From Weeksellaceae bacterium (lineage in GTDB: Bacteria; Bacteroidota; Bacteroidia; Flavobacteriales; Weeksellaceae), in assembly GCA_022013695.1 (NCBI GenBank), contig JAKLPS010000016.1:1-40911 (forward strand): a stretch of DNA of 40,911 bases. Direction: 5' to 3'. Below are positions 15,971-24,548 of this stretch, one piece after another. The stretch's first letter is position 1. Every line of letters begins with the position of its first letter. A program made the position numbers and the translations under genes. Below the pieces are notes generated by a model, which was not told where the DNA came from, did not search any database, and was given only the letters and a program-made list of their open reading frames with translations.

Positions 15971-16711
15971 ATGAAAATCAAATCTATTTTAGTTTCACAA
16001 CCCGCACCAAACGAATCTTCACCTTACGTGGAGATTGCGAAAAAAGAGAAGATCAAAATTGATTTCCGTCCATTTATCCACGTCGAAGGTGTGGATGCAA
16101 AAGACCTGAGAACGCAGAAAATAGATCTGACACAATATACGGGGATTATCTTCACGAGCAAGAATGCGATCGATCATTATTTTCGTCTTGCCGAAGAAAT
16201 GCGTTTTACAGTGCCCGATTCTATGCGGTACATCTGCCAGTCCGAAGCGATTGCCAATTACTTGCAAAAACACATTGTATATAGGAAACGAAAAATCAGT
16301 TTTGGCGAGAAAAATTTCTCCGATCTGGCGGCGCTCTTCAAAAAGCATCCCTCAGAAAAGTACCTTCTGCCTTCCTCCGACATCCTGACGCCAGAAGTTC
16401 CAAAACTGCTGGACGCCGCCAATATCGATTGGACAAGAGCAATTATGTATAAAACAGTTGCAAGCGACCTCACAGATCTCGACGTCAACAATTATGAGAT
16501 GCTGGTATTCTTCAGTCCTCAGGGAATCAAATCTCTGAAGATTAATTTCCCAGAATTTGAACAGAACGACACCAGAATTGCCGTTTTCGGAACCACAACA
16601 CAAGCCGCAGCAGAAGAAGCCGGGCTGACAGTGAACGTGATGGCGCCAACGAAAGAAACGCCTTCTATGACAATGGCACTAGAAAAATACATCAGAAGCG
16701 TTAATAAGTAA
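15971..16711 (+). CDS. hemD: Uroporphyrinogen-III synthase
   Basis: 246 aa, usual length. HemD sequences are weakly conserved, but the two-domain pattern is recognisable: KIKSILVSQPAP at the start, GIIFTSKNAIDHYF in domain one, and MLVFFSPQGIKSL with AVFGTTTQAAAEEAGL in domain two. It closes hydroxymethylbilane into uroporphyrinogen III for haem and sirohaem. It is co-transcribed with the DUF4271 gene and followed by a terminator. Confidence 0.9.
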   Translation: MKIKSILVSQPAPNESSPYVEIAKKEKIKIDFRPFIHVEGVDAKDLRTQKIDLTQYTGIIFTSKNAIDHYFRLAEEMRFTVPDSMRYICQSEAIANYLQKHIVYRKRKISFGEKNFSDLAALFKKHPSEKYLLPSSDILTPEVPKLLDAANIDWTRAIMYKTVASDLTDLDVNNYEMLVFFSPQGIKSLKINFPEFEQNDTRIAVFGTTTQAAAEEAGLTVNVMAPTKETPSMTMALEKYIRSVNK

Positions 16712-16730
16712 AAATTAATCGCATCAATCC

Positions 16731-16768
16731 AAACCGTCTTCTTTCTGAGAAGATGGGTTTTTGTTTAA
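16731..16768 (+). terminator. Terminator after hemD
   Basis: AAACC-G-TCTTCT pairs with AGAAGA-TG-GGTTT around a 5-base loop, followed by a T-rich tail. Confidence 0.7.
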
Positions 16769-16922
16769 TTTTGGGATTAATAATCTCGCAATCGAAAGAG
16801 AATTTAGTTTTAATCTTGTCAAATTTGCCCTGAATGATGGAAATTCTGCTTGTTGGTAAGTAATGTCTGGCAATTTTTTTAAACTAATAATTTCTTTAAT
16901 CTGGCGCCTTGGCGTTTAAAAA

Positions 16923-18983
16923 TTGATACAATATGAATGCGCCAAAAGCAAAAAAATAGATAAATATCTCGAAATTCATAATGACAAAAGGAACGATCCT
17001 TTTTTCTGGATGAATGAAAGAGAAAATTCAGAAGTTATACAATATCTGGAGGAGGAAAATGCTTACACAGAATTTGTCATGAGGGATACAGAAGATCTTC
17101 AGAACGATCTCTATGAGGAAATGAAATCTCGATACAAAAAAGATGATGAATCTTTACCCTATTTTTTCAATCAATATTGGTACATTGTCCGTTATGAAGA
17201 TGGAAAAGAATATCCAATTTTTTCAAGAAAGTATCAAACTTTGGAAACGGATGAGGAAATTCTCTTGGATGCCAATATTCTGGCGGAAGGTGAAGGCTAT
17301 TTTGACATTGGAAGCATTTCAATCAGCGTGAACAATGATTTTTTATCCTTCTCAACAGATACCGTCGGAAGAAGAATTTATAAAATTTTCTTCAAAAATT
17401 TAAAAACTGGCGAGATAGGCGCAGAGAAAATCGAGAATACCACAGGAAAAGCCGTCTGGTCCAATGACGGCCAATATGTTTTCTACATACGAAAAGATGA
17501 CAGCCTTCGGGCATTCCAAATCTATCGCCACGAGTTGGGAACTGAAACTGAAAAAGACGTTTTGATCTTTCACGAGGAAGATGAGACGTTTGATGTTAAT
17601 GTTTACAGAACCAAGACCTTAGATTATATTTTCATTTCATCTTCAAGCACGAATGAAGATGAGCATAGATTCATTCCTTCAAATGATGTTTTTGCAGATT
17701 GGAAAATAATTCAGGAGAGAACTGAGGATTTGGAATATTCTGTTGAACATTATCAGGATGATTTTTATATCGTTACGAATGCTGATGATGCCACCAACTT
17801 CAAAATCGTCAAAACCAAAGTCGAAAATCCCGGAATAGAAAACTGGGAAGATTTCATTCCGCACAGAGACAATGTTTTGATTGAGGGTTTCGAGATCTTC
17901 AGTCAATATTTCGTTTTGGAGGAACGGGAAAAAGGACTTCTGCAAATCAAAATCATCGAAAGCAAAACCGGAAAATCCCATTATCTTTCGTTTTCTGACC
18001 CTACTTACACCGCATACATCGGCACCAATTTGGAATTCGACACCATCAAACTGCGATTCGGATATACCTCACTGACCAAACCGGCTTCCACATTTGAATA
18101 CGATATGAAGGAAAAAACCACCACACTGCTCAAAGAACAGGAAGTTTTGGGCGGGAAATTCCACAAAGAAAATTACATTTCGGAAAGAATCTGGGCAACC
18201 GCAAGAGACGGAAAACAAGTTCCAATCTCTTTGGTTTATCACAAAGACACACCAAAGTCTGAAAACACACCGCTTCTACTCTACGGCTACGGAAGTTACG
18301 GTCACACGGTTGATGCGAGCTTTTCCAGCACCAGATTATCGCTGCTAGATCGCGGTTTTGTCTATGCCATTGCGCATATCCGTGGCGGAGAATATCTGGG
18401 CAGACAATGGTACGAAGACGGAAAAATGCTGCGGAAAAAAAATACATTTTTTGATTTTATCGATGCTGCAAAACATTTAATATCAGAAAATTACACGTCT
18501 CCAAAACATCTTTATGCAATGGGCGGAAGTGCCGGCGGACTTTTGGTGGGTGCAGTGATGAATTACAATCCGGAACTTTTTAACGGAATTGTGGCGCAGG
18601 TTCCTTTCGTAGACGTGGTTTCGACGATGTTGGACGATACAATTCCTTTGACAACAGGAGAATACGATGAATGGGGAAATCCGAATGAGAAGGAATATTA
18701 TGATTATATGAAATCCTATTCGCCTTATGATAATGTCGAAGCGAAAAATTACCCTAACATCCTAATTACCACAGGATTCCACGATTCTCAGGTTCAATAT
18801 TGGGAGCCAGCAAAATGGACAGCGAAATTGAGGGAATTGAAAACGGATGACAATATTCTCATCTTCAAAACCGATATGAGTTCTGGTCACGGCGGTGCAA
18901 GCGGACGATTTGAAAGCTTGAAGGAAATTGCTTTGGAATATGCGTTTTTGTTGAAAGTTGAACGGTTAAAAATGACGTTATGA
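16923..18983 (+). CDS. Oligopeptidase B-like S9 peptidase, start disrupted by a frameshift
   Basis: 686 aa in the open frame. An N-terminal beta-propeller (about 70-400) is followed by an alpha/beta-hydrolase domain with Ser536 in GGSAGG, YGYGSYG, HIRGGEYLGRQWYEDGK and a C-terminal SSGHGG histidine. This is the prolyl-oligopeptidase family, closest to protease II, which cleaves after basic residues in short peptides. Odd point: the natural ATG at 16933 (MNAPKAKK) hits TAG at 16957 after a run of seven A (16950-16956); one extra A would restore MNAPKAKKIDKYLEIH and the whole protein. The open frame as it stands begins at TTG 16923, or at ATG 17010 without the first 29 residues. Sequencing error, mutation or slippage are all possible. 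Confidence 0.88.
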   Translation: MIQYECAKSKKIDKYLEIHNDKRNDPFFWMNERENSEVIQYLEEENAYTEFVMRDTEDLQNDLYEEMKSRYKKDDESLPYFFNQYWYIVRYEDGKEYPIFSRKYQTLETDEEILLDANILAEGEGYFDIGSISISVNNDFLSFSTDTVGRRIYKIFFKNLKTGEIGAEKIENTTGKAVWSNDGQYVFYIRKDDSLRAFQIYRHELGTETEKDVLIFHEEDETFDVNVYRTKTLDYIFISSSSTNEDEHRFIPSNDVFADWKIIQERTEDLEYSVEHYQDDFYIVTNADDATNFKIVKTKVENPGIENWEDFIPHRDNVLIEGFEIFSQYFVLEEREKGLLQIKIIESKTGKSHYLSFSDPTYTAYIGTNLEFDTIKLRFGYTSLTKPASTFEYDMKEKTTTLLKEQEVLGGKFHKENYISERIWATARDGKQVPISLVYHKDTPKSENTPLLLYGYGSYGHTVDASFSSTRLSLLDRGFVYAIAHIRGGEYLGRQWYEDGKMLRKKNTFFDFIDAAKHLISENYTSPKHLYAMGGSAGGLLVGAVMNYNPELFNGIVAQVPFVDVVSTMLDDTIPLTTGEYDEWGNPNEKEYYDYMKSYSPYDNVEAKNYPNILITTGFHDSQVQYWEPAKWTAKLRELKTDDNILIFKTDMSSGHGGASGRFESLKEIALEYAFLLKVERLKMTL

Positions 18984-19324
18984 ACGAATCCGAGATCTGG
19001 AAAAAAATAGAAAAATTCTTTGAAGTTAATTTTCAAACCGAAAAAAATCCACCAATTGATACCTTATTGTTCATCATTGGTGTTCAGGAATTGGGAAGCG
19101 GACAACAGAAATTTACGAAAGATGATAAGGTCAATCTCCTACACATAGCGGTTTGCCGATTGCTGGAACCTTTTGGTTACTATAAATTCACGCATTACGA
19201 AGATGGCTGGCCTCATTATGAAAAATTGGATGATCTGCCGGAATTAAAACCCAATGAACAATCGCTCTTGATGAAAAAAGCAATTATCCATTATTTTCAG
19301 GATGAGGAAATTGATTTGGCATAG
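18980..19324 (+). CDS. Conserved hypothetical protein
   Basis: 114 aa, soluble, no signal peptide or TM helix. No domain is recognised; visible features are DTLLFIIGVQELGSG, KVNLLHIAVCRLLEPFGYY and a closing acidic helix. Its ATG overlaps the stop of the S9 peptidase by four bases (ATGA), so the two are translated together. The function is unknown; similar short proteins occur in related Flavobacteriia. The following 324-base stretch (19325-19648) has no gene; it holds a small hairpin GGTTGT/ACAACC and must contain the kinase promoter, but no exact TAnnTTTG is seen. Confidence 0.65.
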   Translation: MNESEIWKKIEKFFEVNFQTEKNPPIDTLLFIIGVQELGSGQQKFTKDDKVNLLHIAVCRLLEPFGYYKFTHYEDGWPHYEKLDDLPELKPNEQSLLMKKAIIHYFQDEEIDLA

Positions 19325-19648
19325 GGCTTTTTTGCACACAGTCAAAATTGGTTCCAGCAGAAAATCACCATAATTTTTTGAACCCAAGTAGCGCGAAAAT
19401 CGCTTTTATTTCGTTGCTATCAAACCTTTAAGGATATTCCGCAGCATTGTTAAGCACAGATTTTTAGGTTGTAGTCAAACAACCGAGGAAAAATAAGCTT
19501 CCATTCTATTTCTGGCAACATTTTTGATGATTCACAATAAAATGTTAAATCTACTGATTTTAAGAAAAGTTTAATAATTTGAAGAGTCTTTTTTTGTGCA
19601 GACATTCGTAAAAACTGTAATTTTAACTTTTCTAACTTAAAAGTTTAT

Positions 19649-21190
19649 ATGAATAATAAATTCATTCCGATTATTTCTGTATTTATGACGATCTCGCTCA
19701 TTGTTTTTGTCTCGCTGCAGTTGTATTGGATCAAGGAATTATACACTTCACTTGAGCAAGACTTTTCCAACAAAGTATATTCGGCATTAGAAACTTCTAC
19801 TCAAAAAATAAATCAAATTGAAGTTAATAAATACTGGAACGAGACTTACGGTGGCGTTGGCAAAGAGGTTTTGGCCTCTGCGAACCAACCTACGAAAACC
19901 TACATCCAGCAAAGTTCCGACTCTGCCGACAGAGCAAATATTCTTTTCCAGACGAGCATAGTGGAAAAGCAAAACATTCCGGTTTCTGCAAAAGGAGACA
20001 CTTTGTACACAACAAAACTTTACAAAGACGAAGGCCAACTAAAACTGAAAAGAAGTTCTCCGGAACCGCTTACCACCAATATCAGCAGAGATATTGACAA
20101 TAACTCTTATCAGATGAAGGAATTTGCAAGATTAAGCGCATCCAACCTCCCGATAGAAAAACGGGTTAATAGCAAAACCATAGATTCTGTTTTGTCCAAA
20201 GAATTAAGATTAAAGGGAATTGATACAAAATTTGGATTCGGAATCATTAATAAAACGAATAAGCTAACGACAGTTACCAACAATATTTATCTCGATCAGA
20301 AAGACAAGACCAATTACACCTATCCCCTTTTTACCGACAGCAAAGACCGAACGCTTTACACACTGGCAATCGTCTTTCCGAGAAAAGATTATTCGCTGGT
20401 GAAGCACAATCTGCCGATGCTTTTGGGCACTTTCATTTCGCTACTCACGATTTTGGGGATTTATATTATTTCCATTAATTATATGATGCGTCAGAAAAAA
20501 ATTGCCGAAGTGAAGACGGATTTCATCAACAATATGTCGCACGAGTTCAAGACGCCATTGGCTACCATTTCCGTTGCAGCTGATTCTTTGGCCAATGATC
20601 TGATCGCGACCAATCCTGATAAAGTCAAATACTACTCGGGACTGATAAAGCAGGAAAATCTAAGAATGAAGAAACAGGTAGAAACGGTTCTAAATATGTC
20701 CAAACTGGAACGCAATGAAATGCCACTGCATCTGAAAGAAACCAATGTGCGCGAGCTCATAAAAAGCGTGGCAGAATCTTTTAAATTAATTGTAGATGAA
20801 AGAAATGGCACCTTGGTGACAGACTTCAACGCTACGAAGTACAATTTCCAAGTGGATGAGTTTCACATCTCGAATGCCCTAATTAATCTTCTGGACAACG
20901 CGAACAAATACTCTCCTGAAACGCCTGAAATAAAGTTAAGCACCAGAAATGAAGATAATTTCTACGTGATCGAAATTTCTGACAAGGGAATGGGAATGGA
21001 AGCCAATAACCGAAATAAAATCTTTGAAAAATTCTTCCGCGAGGAAACGGGGAATATTCACAATGTAAAAGGGCAAGGTCTCGGACTTTCGTATGTCAAA
21101 AAGATCGTCCAAATCCACAAAGGGCAAATTTCCGTAGATTCTCACAAGGGGAAAGGCAGCACGTTTACAATTAAACTTCCGATGGTATAG
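19649..21190 (+). CDS. Sensor histidine kinase
   Basis: 513 aa. TM helix one at about 7-27 and TM two at about 255-276 enclose a periplasmic sensor domain of about 225 residues without a recognised fold. The H-box NNMSHEFKTPL has His298; the N-box NALINLLDNANKYSPE, G1 DKGMGM and G2 GQGLGLSYVK form the ATPase domain. It autophosphorylates and passes phosphate to the response regulator encoded 451 bases downstream. The two genes are normally adjacent; here the S23 cassette separates them. The signal sensed is unknown. Confidence 0.93.
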   Translation: MNNKFIPIISVFMTISLIVFVSLQLYWIKELYTSLEQDFSNKVYSALETSTQKINQIEVNKYWNETYGGVGKEVLASANQPTKTYIQQSSDSADRANILFQTSIVEKQNIPVSAKGDTLYTTKLYKDEGQLKLKRSSPEPLTTNISRDIDNNSYQMKEFARLSASNLPIEKRVNSKTIDSVLSKELRLKGIDTKFGFGIINKTNKLTTVTNNIYLDQKDKTNYTYPLFTDSKDRTLYTLAIVFPRKDYSLVKHNLPMLLGTFISLLTILGIYIISINYMMRQKKIAEVKTDFINNMSHEFKTPLATISVAADSLANDLIATNPDKVKYYSGLIKQENLRMKKQVETVLNMSKLERNEMPLHLKETNVRELIKSVAESFKLIVDERNGTLVTDFNATKYNFQVDEFHISNALINLLDNANKYSPETPEIKLSTRNEDNFYVIEISDKGMGMEANNRNKIFEKFFREETGNIHNVKGQGLGLSYVKKIVQIHKGQISVDSHKGKGSTFTIKLPMV

Positions 21191-21193
21191 TTT

Positions 21194-21221
21194 AATTAAT
21201 AATGAAAAATTAATAATTAAT
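21194..21221 (+). repeat. Left 28-bp inverted repeat of the S23 cassette
   Basis: Matches the complement of 21606-21633 at 25 of 28 positions. It is composed almost only of A and T, starts three bases after the kinase stop and ends just before the remnant's start. Confidence 0.5.
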
Positions 21222-21224
21222 ATT

Positions 21225-21600
21225 TTGGAAAATACGGAAATAAAGAGAAATATTATTAGAGATAAGTCATTTAATTTCTCTGTAATAATTATTAATCGTT
21301 ACAAATTATTGACCAGTGTACGGAAAGAACACGTTTTATCAAAACAGCTATTAAGGTCATCAACATCAATTGGTGCAAATATAGAAGAAAGGAGTTGCTC
21401 CATTTAGCAAAAAAGAGTTTGTTGTAAAACTTCAAATATCTTATAAAGAAGCTTTTGAAGCATATTATTGGATAAAATTATTATATAAAACAGAATTTAT
21501 AAATGAAGCAGATTCAAATCATTAGAAAAAGATGTAGAGGAAATTATTAAGTTATTAACAACAATTTTAAAAAAACAAAACAAAATATTAACGAAACGAA
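21225..21600 (+). pseudogene. Broken four-helix-bundle protein gene (S23 family)
   Basis: The first 60 residues read from a TTG start and contain the S23 signature LSKQLLRSSTSIGANIEE, then stop at 21405-21407. The protein continues in the +1 frame from 21400 (PFSKKEFVVKLQISYKEAFEAYYWIKLLY) up to TAG at 21523, and returns to the first frame from 21519 (SLEKDVEEIIKLL). Two frameshifts therefore break a gene of about 120 codons. S23 proteins were first described from intervening sequences in bacterial 23S rRNA genes and form a pentamer-like helical bundle in related Avd proteins; their role is unclear. The gene is bounded by 28-bp inverted repeats and lies inside a two-component operon. Confidence 0.82.
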
Positions 21601-21605
21601 GAACA

Positions 21606-21633
21606 ATTAATTCTTCATTTTTAATTATTAATT
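21606..21633 (-). repeat. Right 28-bp inverted repeat of the S23 cassette
   Basis: Complement of 21194-21221 at 25 of 28 positions; it ends eight bases before the response regulator ATG. Confidence 0.5.
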
Positions 21634-21641
21634 ATAAGGAT

Positions 21642-22334
21642 ATGAGCAATAGAATATTATTAGTAGAAGACGACCAGAGTTTTGGCGCAGTTCTGAAAGA
21701 TTATCTTACGATAAACAACTTCGAGGTTACATTGGCGACTGACGGAGAAATGGGACTGAAAGAGTTTACAGAAAAGGAATTTGACATCTGCATTTTTGAT
21801 GTAATGATGCCGAAAAAAGACGGATTTTCCTTAGCAGAAGATGTTAAGAAAATTGATAAAAACACACCGATTATTTTCCTTACAGCGAGAAATTTGCGTG
21901 AGGACATCCTAAAAGGTTACCAAATCGGAGCAGATGATTACATCACCAAACCATTTGATACTGAGTTACTTCTTTACAAAATAAAAGCAATTCTACAGAG
22001 AAGTGCAGTTTTGGAAAACGAAGATCAAGAACAGTTCAAAATCAGCAACATTTTCTTCGATTCGATGTTGAGACAACTAAGAGTTAATGAAAACGATTAT
22101 AAACTTTCGCCGAAGGAAAACGAACTTCTGAAGTTGCTTTGCATCCACAGAAACGACTTTATGCCTAGAGATCTTGCACTTAGAAAGATTTGGAAAAAAG
22201 AAAATTACTTCACCGCAAGAAGTATGGATGTTTATATCGCTAAACTGAGAAAGCTCCTGAAAGAAGATGACGGATTGGAGATCATCAATGTTCACGGAGA
22301 AGGTTTCCGTCTTTTGGTGAAAAATCCTCAATAA
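21642..22334 (+). CDS. OmpR-family response regulator
   Basis: 230 aa. Receiver domain (1-120) with acidic pair Asp10/Asp11, phospho-acceptor Asp53 (FDVMMPKKDG), Thr in FLTARN and Lys in ITKPFD. A winged-helix DNA-binding domain follows (about 130-228), with LSPKENELLKLL, SMDVYIAKLRKLL and INVHGEGFRLLV. It acts as a transcription factor controlled by the upstream kinase. The pair resembles the Bacteroidota RprXY type in order, kinase first. A strong terminator follows. Confidence 0.93.
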   Translation: MSNRILLVEDDQSFGAVLKDYLTINNFEVTLATDGEMGLKEFTEKEFDICIFDVMMPKKDGFSLAEDVKKIDKNTPIIFLTARNLREDILKGYQIGADDYITKPFDTELLLYKIKAILQRSAVLENEDQEQFKISNIFFDSMLRQLRVNENDYKLSPKENELLKLLCIHRNDFMPRDLALRKIWKKENYFTARSMDVYIAKLRKLLKEDDGLEIINVHGEGFRLLVKNPQ

Positions 22335-22347
22335 GGTTTTAGATAAC

Positions 22348-22393
22348 AAAAAAATCCCTTCAGCATAATACATTGAAAGGGATTTTTATTTTT
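22348..22393. terminator. Bidirectional terminator between the regulator and L,D-transpeptidase genes
   Basis: AAAAATCCCTT (22350-22360) and AAGGGATTTTT (22377-22387) form a perfect 11-bp stem with T-rich tails on both strands, serving the two convergent genes. Confidence 0.85.
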
Positions 22394-22410
22394 AATTGAT
22401 TGCAAAAAAA

Positions 22411-23208
22411 TTAATTAGTAGCCACTTTTTGATTTGAATCATCATTCAAAATCTGGTCTTTATGTTCCCAATTTTTAAGCCATTGAGAACTTGAAAGATA
22501 ATTCTGATCCGGATAATAAATAAAGAGGCAAGTCTTATCCTTGATAGTATCAATGATCGGTTGAGCCAATTCTCTAGGAATCGCGGGACAACCCCAACTG
22601 CGCCCGAGTCTTTTTTCGGTTTTGATGAAATCTTCGCTTACGTAATTGGCGCCGTGCATCACGATACATCTGTCGAGAGCGGCATCGTTGTAGCCTTTGT
22701 CCATCCCAAAAAGTCTCAAAGAATAGCCATTGTCTCCCGTGTAGGCCTGTTCTGTAATGTAAAAACCAAGACTCGACTGGTGCGAATCTTCTGCGTTGGA
22801 AAAATTGAGTGCAAACTCCTCGCCGGTGCCTTTTCCGTGCGCCACGAGAGAATTGAACAGGATTCTTTTCTCAGCCATATCGATCACCCAAAGACGTTTT
22901 TTGCAAGAAGAAATACTGAAATCACAAACCGTCAGCAAATGCGCCGTTGGTTCTAGGTTACCGGATTTTTTTAAATTTTGAAATCCCAAAAATGCTTTTT
23001 CAAAGACTTCAAAGTTCAATTTTTCTCCTTCAAACTGTAGATTTTTGTACACTTCTTCTGCTTCATCGGCTGGCGAGAAATTTATATTTGGGCTTAGCTC
23101 TATTGCTTTTACCGTCACTTTGGTATGAGAAAGATTCTCAGAACCCGAGGGATAAAATGAGGTTGAAATTAAATAAAACAATCCTAAAAACAAAGGAAAT
23201 CTCTTCAT
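22411..23208 (-). CDS. Murein L,D-transpeptidase catalytic-domain protein
   Basis: 265 aa with an N-terminal signal peptide (MKRFPLFLGLFYLISTSFY). The C-terminal half carries a YkuD-like signature: His185 (IVMHGANYV) and Cys207 (GRSWGCPAI). Such enzymes act in the periplasm, cross-linking or trimming peptidoglycan stem peptides through a cysteine acyl-enzyme. Residues about 20-90 show no recognised domain. It is a single-gene unit with its own -7 element upstream. Confidence 0.88.
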   Translation of the reverse strand: MKRFPLFLGLFYLISTSFYPSGSENLSHTKVTVKAIELSPNINFSPADEAEEVYKNLQFEGEKLNFEVFEKAFLGFQNLKKSGNLEPTAHLLTVCDFSISSCKKRLWVIDMAEKRILFNSLVAHGKGTGEEFALNFSNAEDSHQSSLGFYITEQAYTGDNGYSLRLFGMDKGYNDAALDRCIVMHGANYVSEDFIKTEKRLGRSWGCPAIPRELAQPIIDTIKDKTCLFIYYPDQNYLSSSQWLKNWEHKDQILNDDSNQKVATN

Positions 23209-23227
23209 AAATGTTATGTTGATGATG

Positions 23228-23235
23228 CAAAATTA
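23228..23235 (-). promoter_or_regulatory. -7 element (TAATTTTG) of the L,D-transpeptidase gene
   Basis: Matches TAnnTTTG, 19 bases before the ATG at 23208. No good -33 element is seen. Confidence 0.4.
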
Positions 23236-23428
23236 CAATTATATGATTTTTAATGCGATGATGTAATGATTTTTAACAATTTATTGGGAAACTTTAACCT
23301 TAAAATGCCTTATTGGCGTGTTTTTTATTAACACGTTTTTATGTTAAAGTATTGTTTTAAAAAAAGAAACAGTCCAATCATTGAAAAGCAACTTGAAAAA
23401 TTTATAAATTGCAATATAAATTTCCCCC

Positions 23429-24190
23429 ATGTCAACACTTAGAATTGCCGGCCTCAGCCTCGATATCGCTTGGAAAAACAAAGAACAAAATTTCAAAAAG
23501 ATAGAGGATGAATTGTTGAATTCAGCAGCGCATCTTTTTTTGCTTCCGGAGATGTTTTCCACGGGATTTTATATGGAAGCTGATGAAGTTGCAGACAGGA
23601 ATCTGGAAACTTTGGCCTGGATGAAATCTTTTGCTAAATCAAAAGATTCGGCCGTTGCAGGAAGTGCATCTGTAGAAGAGAATGGGAAATGTTACAACCG
23701 TTTTTATTTCGTTTTTCCAGACGGAAGCTTTGAATTTTACGACAAAAGACATTTGTTTTCCTATTCTGGAGAAGATAAAATTTACACGGCCGGAACTAAA
23801 CGAAAAATTATTGAATACAAAGGTTTCAAAATTCTTTTGCAGGTTTGTTTCGATCTGCGTTTTCCGGTTTTCTCGAGAAATCAGGATGATTACGACGCAA
23901 TTCTTTACGTTGCGAATTGGCCGAAATCCAGAGTTGAAGCTTGGAAATCTTTATTAAAAGCAAGATCAATTGAGAATCAGGCCTTTCTTTTTGGCTTGAA
24001 TAGGATTGGAACTGATGGAAATAATTTGGAATATGAAGAAAGTTCATTGGTATATTTCCCAGACGGAAAGGAAATTTCTGAAAGGAAAAATAACATTGTT
24101 TCCTCGGAATGGGATTTGGCCGAGTTAAAGGAATTCCGAAGTAGGTTTCCTTTTTTGGCGGAGCGAGATGGGTTTGAATTGAATATTTAA
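23429..24190 (+). CDS. Nitrilase-superfamily amidase (omega-amidase-like)
   Basis: 253 aa, a single carbon-nitrogen hydrolase domain. The catalytic triad is visible: Glu41 (LLPEMFSTGF), Lys in FYDKRHLFSY and Cys in LQVCFDLRFPVF. The closeness of these motifs to E. coli YafV suggests an omega-amidase that hydrolyses alpha-ketoglutaramate or alpha-ketosuccinamate, part of methionine salvage and metabolite repair. Its stop overlaps the convergent thioredoxin stop by four bases, so no terminator lies between them. Confidence 0.9.
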   Translation: MSTLRIAGLSLDIAWKNKEQNFKKIEDELLNSAAHLFLLPEMFSTGFYMEADEVADRNLETLAWMKSFAKSKDSAVAGSASVEENGKCYNRFYFVFPDGSFEFYDKRHLFSYSGEDKIYTAGTKRKIIEYKGFKILLQVCFDLRFPVFSRNQDDYDAILYVANWPKSRVEAWKSLLKARSIENQAFLFGLNRIGTDGNNLEYEESSLVYFPDGKEISERKNNIVSSEWDLAELKEFRSRFPFLAERDGFELNI

Positions 24191-24489
24191 TTAGAATACT
24201 GCTCCAATACCCCAACCAAAGAATTCACATCGTGAACGCCACTCTCTTTCCAAAGCATTTCGCCGTTTTTGAAAACTGCTAAAGTAGGAACGCCACGCAC
24301 ATTATATTCATTAGCAATTGATGGAAATTGGTCGATATCAATTTTCACAATTCTGGCTTTTTCGCTAACTTGTTCTTTTACAGAATTCAAAACTGAAGAC
24401 TGAACTTTACAAGGCTGACACCAGGTTGCAAAAAAATCAATAAGAATAGGACGCTCGGATTGTATGAGTTCTTGAAACTTTTGTGACAT
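24187..24489 (-). CDS. trxA: Thioredoxin with WCQPC active site
   Basis: 100 aa, full thioredoxin domain. The active site is Trp23-Cys-Gln-Pro-Cys27 instead of the usual WCGPC, and the cis-proline loop is RGVPTL. It is a cytosolic disulfide reductase, but the Gly to Gln change should alter redox potential or partners. It follows the persulfide dioxygenase gene on the same strand after 59 bases, so it may help recycle persulfides, although it could equally be a general thioredoxin. The function beyond the fold is inferred. Confidence 0.88.
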   Translation of the reverse strand: MSQKFQELIQSERPILIDFFATWCQPCKVQSSVLNSVKEQVSEKARIVKIDIDQFPSIANEYNVRGVPTLAVFKNGEMLWKESGVHDVNSLVGVLEQYSN

Positions 24490-24548
24490 AATTGAAAGAA
24501 GTTAGAGATTAGAATTTTAGATGTTAGATCAAAATCTATGCAAATTAA

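Noticed and set aside
19325-19648. Possible small gene or RNA in the spacer before the histidine kinase
   Set aside because: Only a weak 6-bp hairpin and AT-rich sequence are present; nothing supports a gene.
23209-23428. Possible short gene on the minus strand next to the amidase
   Set aside because: The frame mostly overlaps the start of the amidase gene and has no features of a protein.
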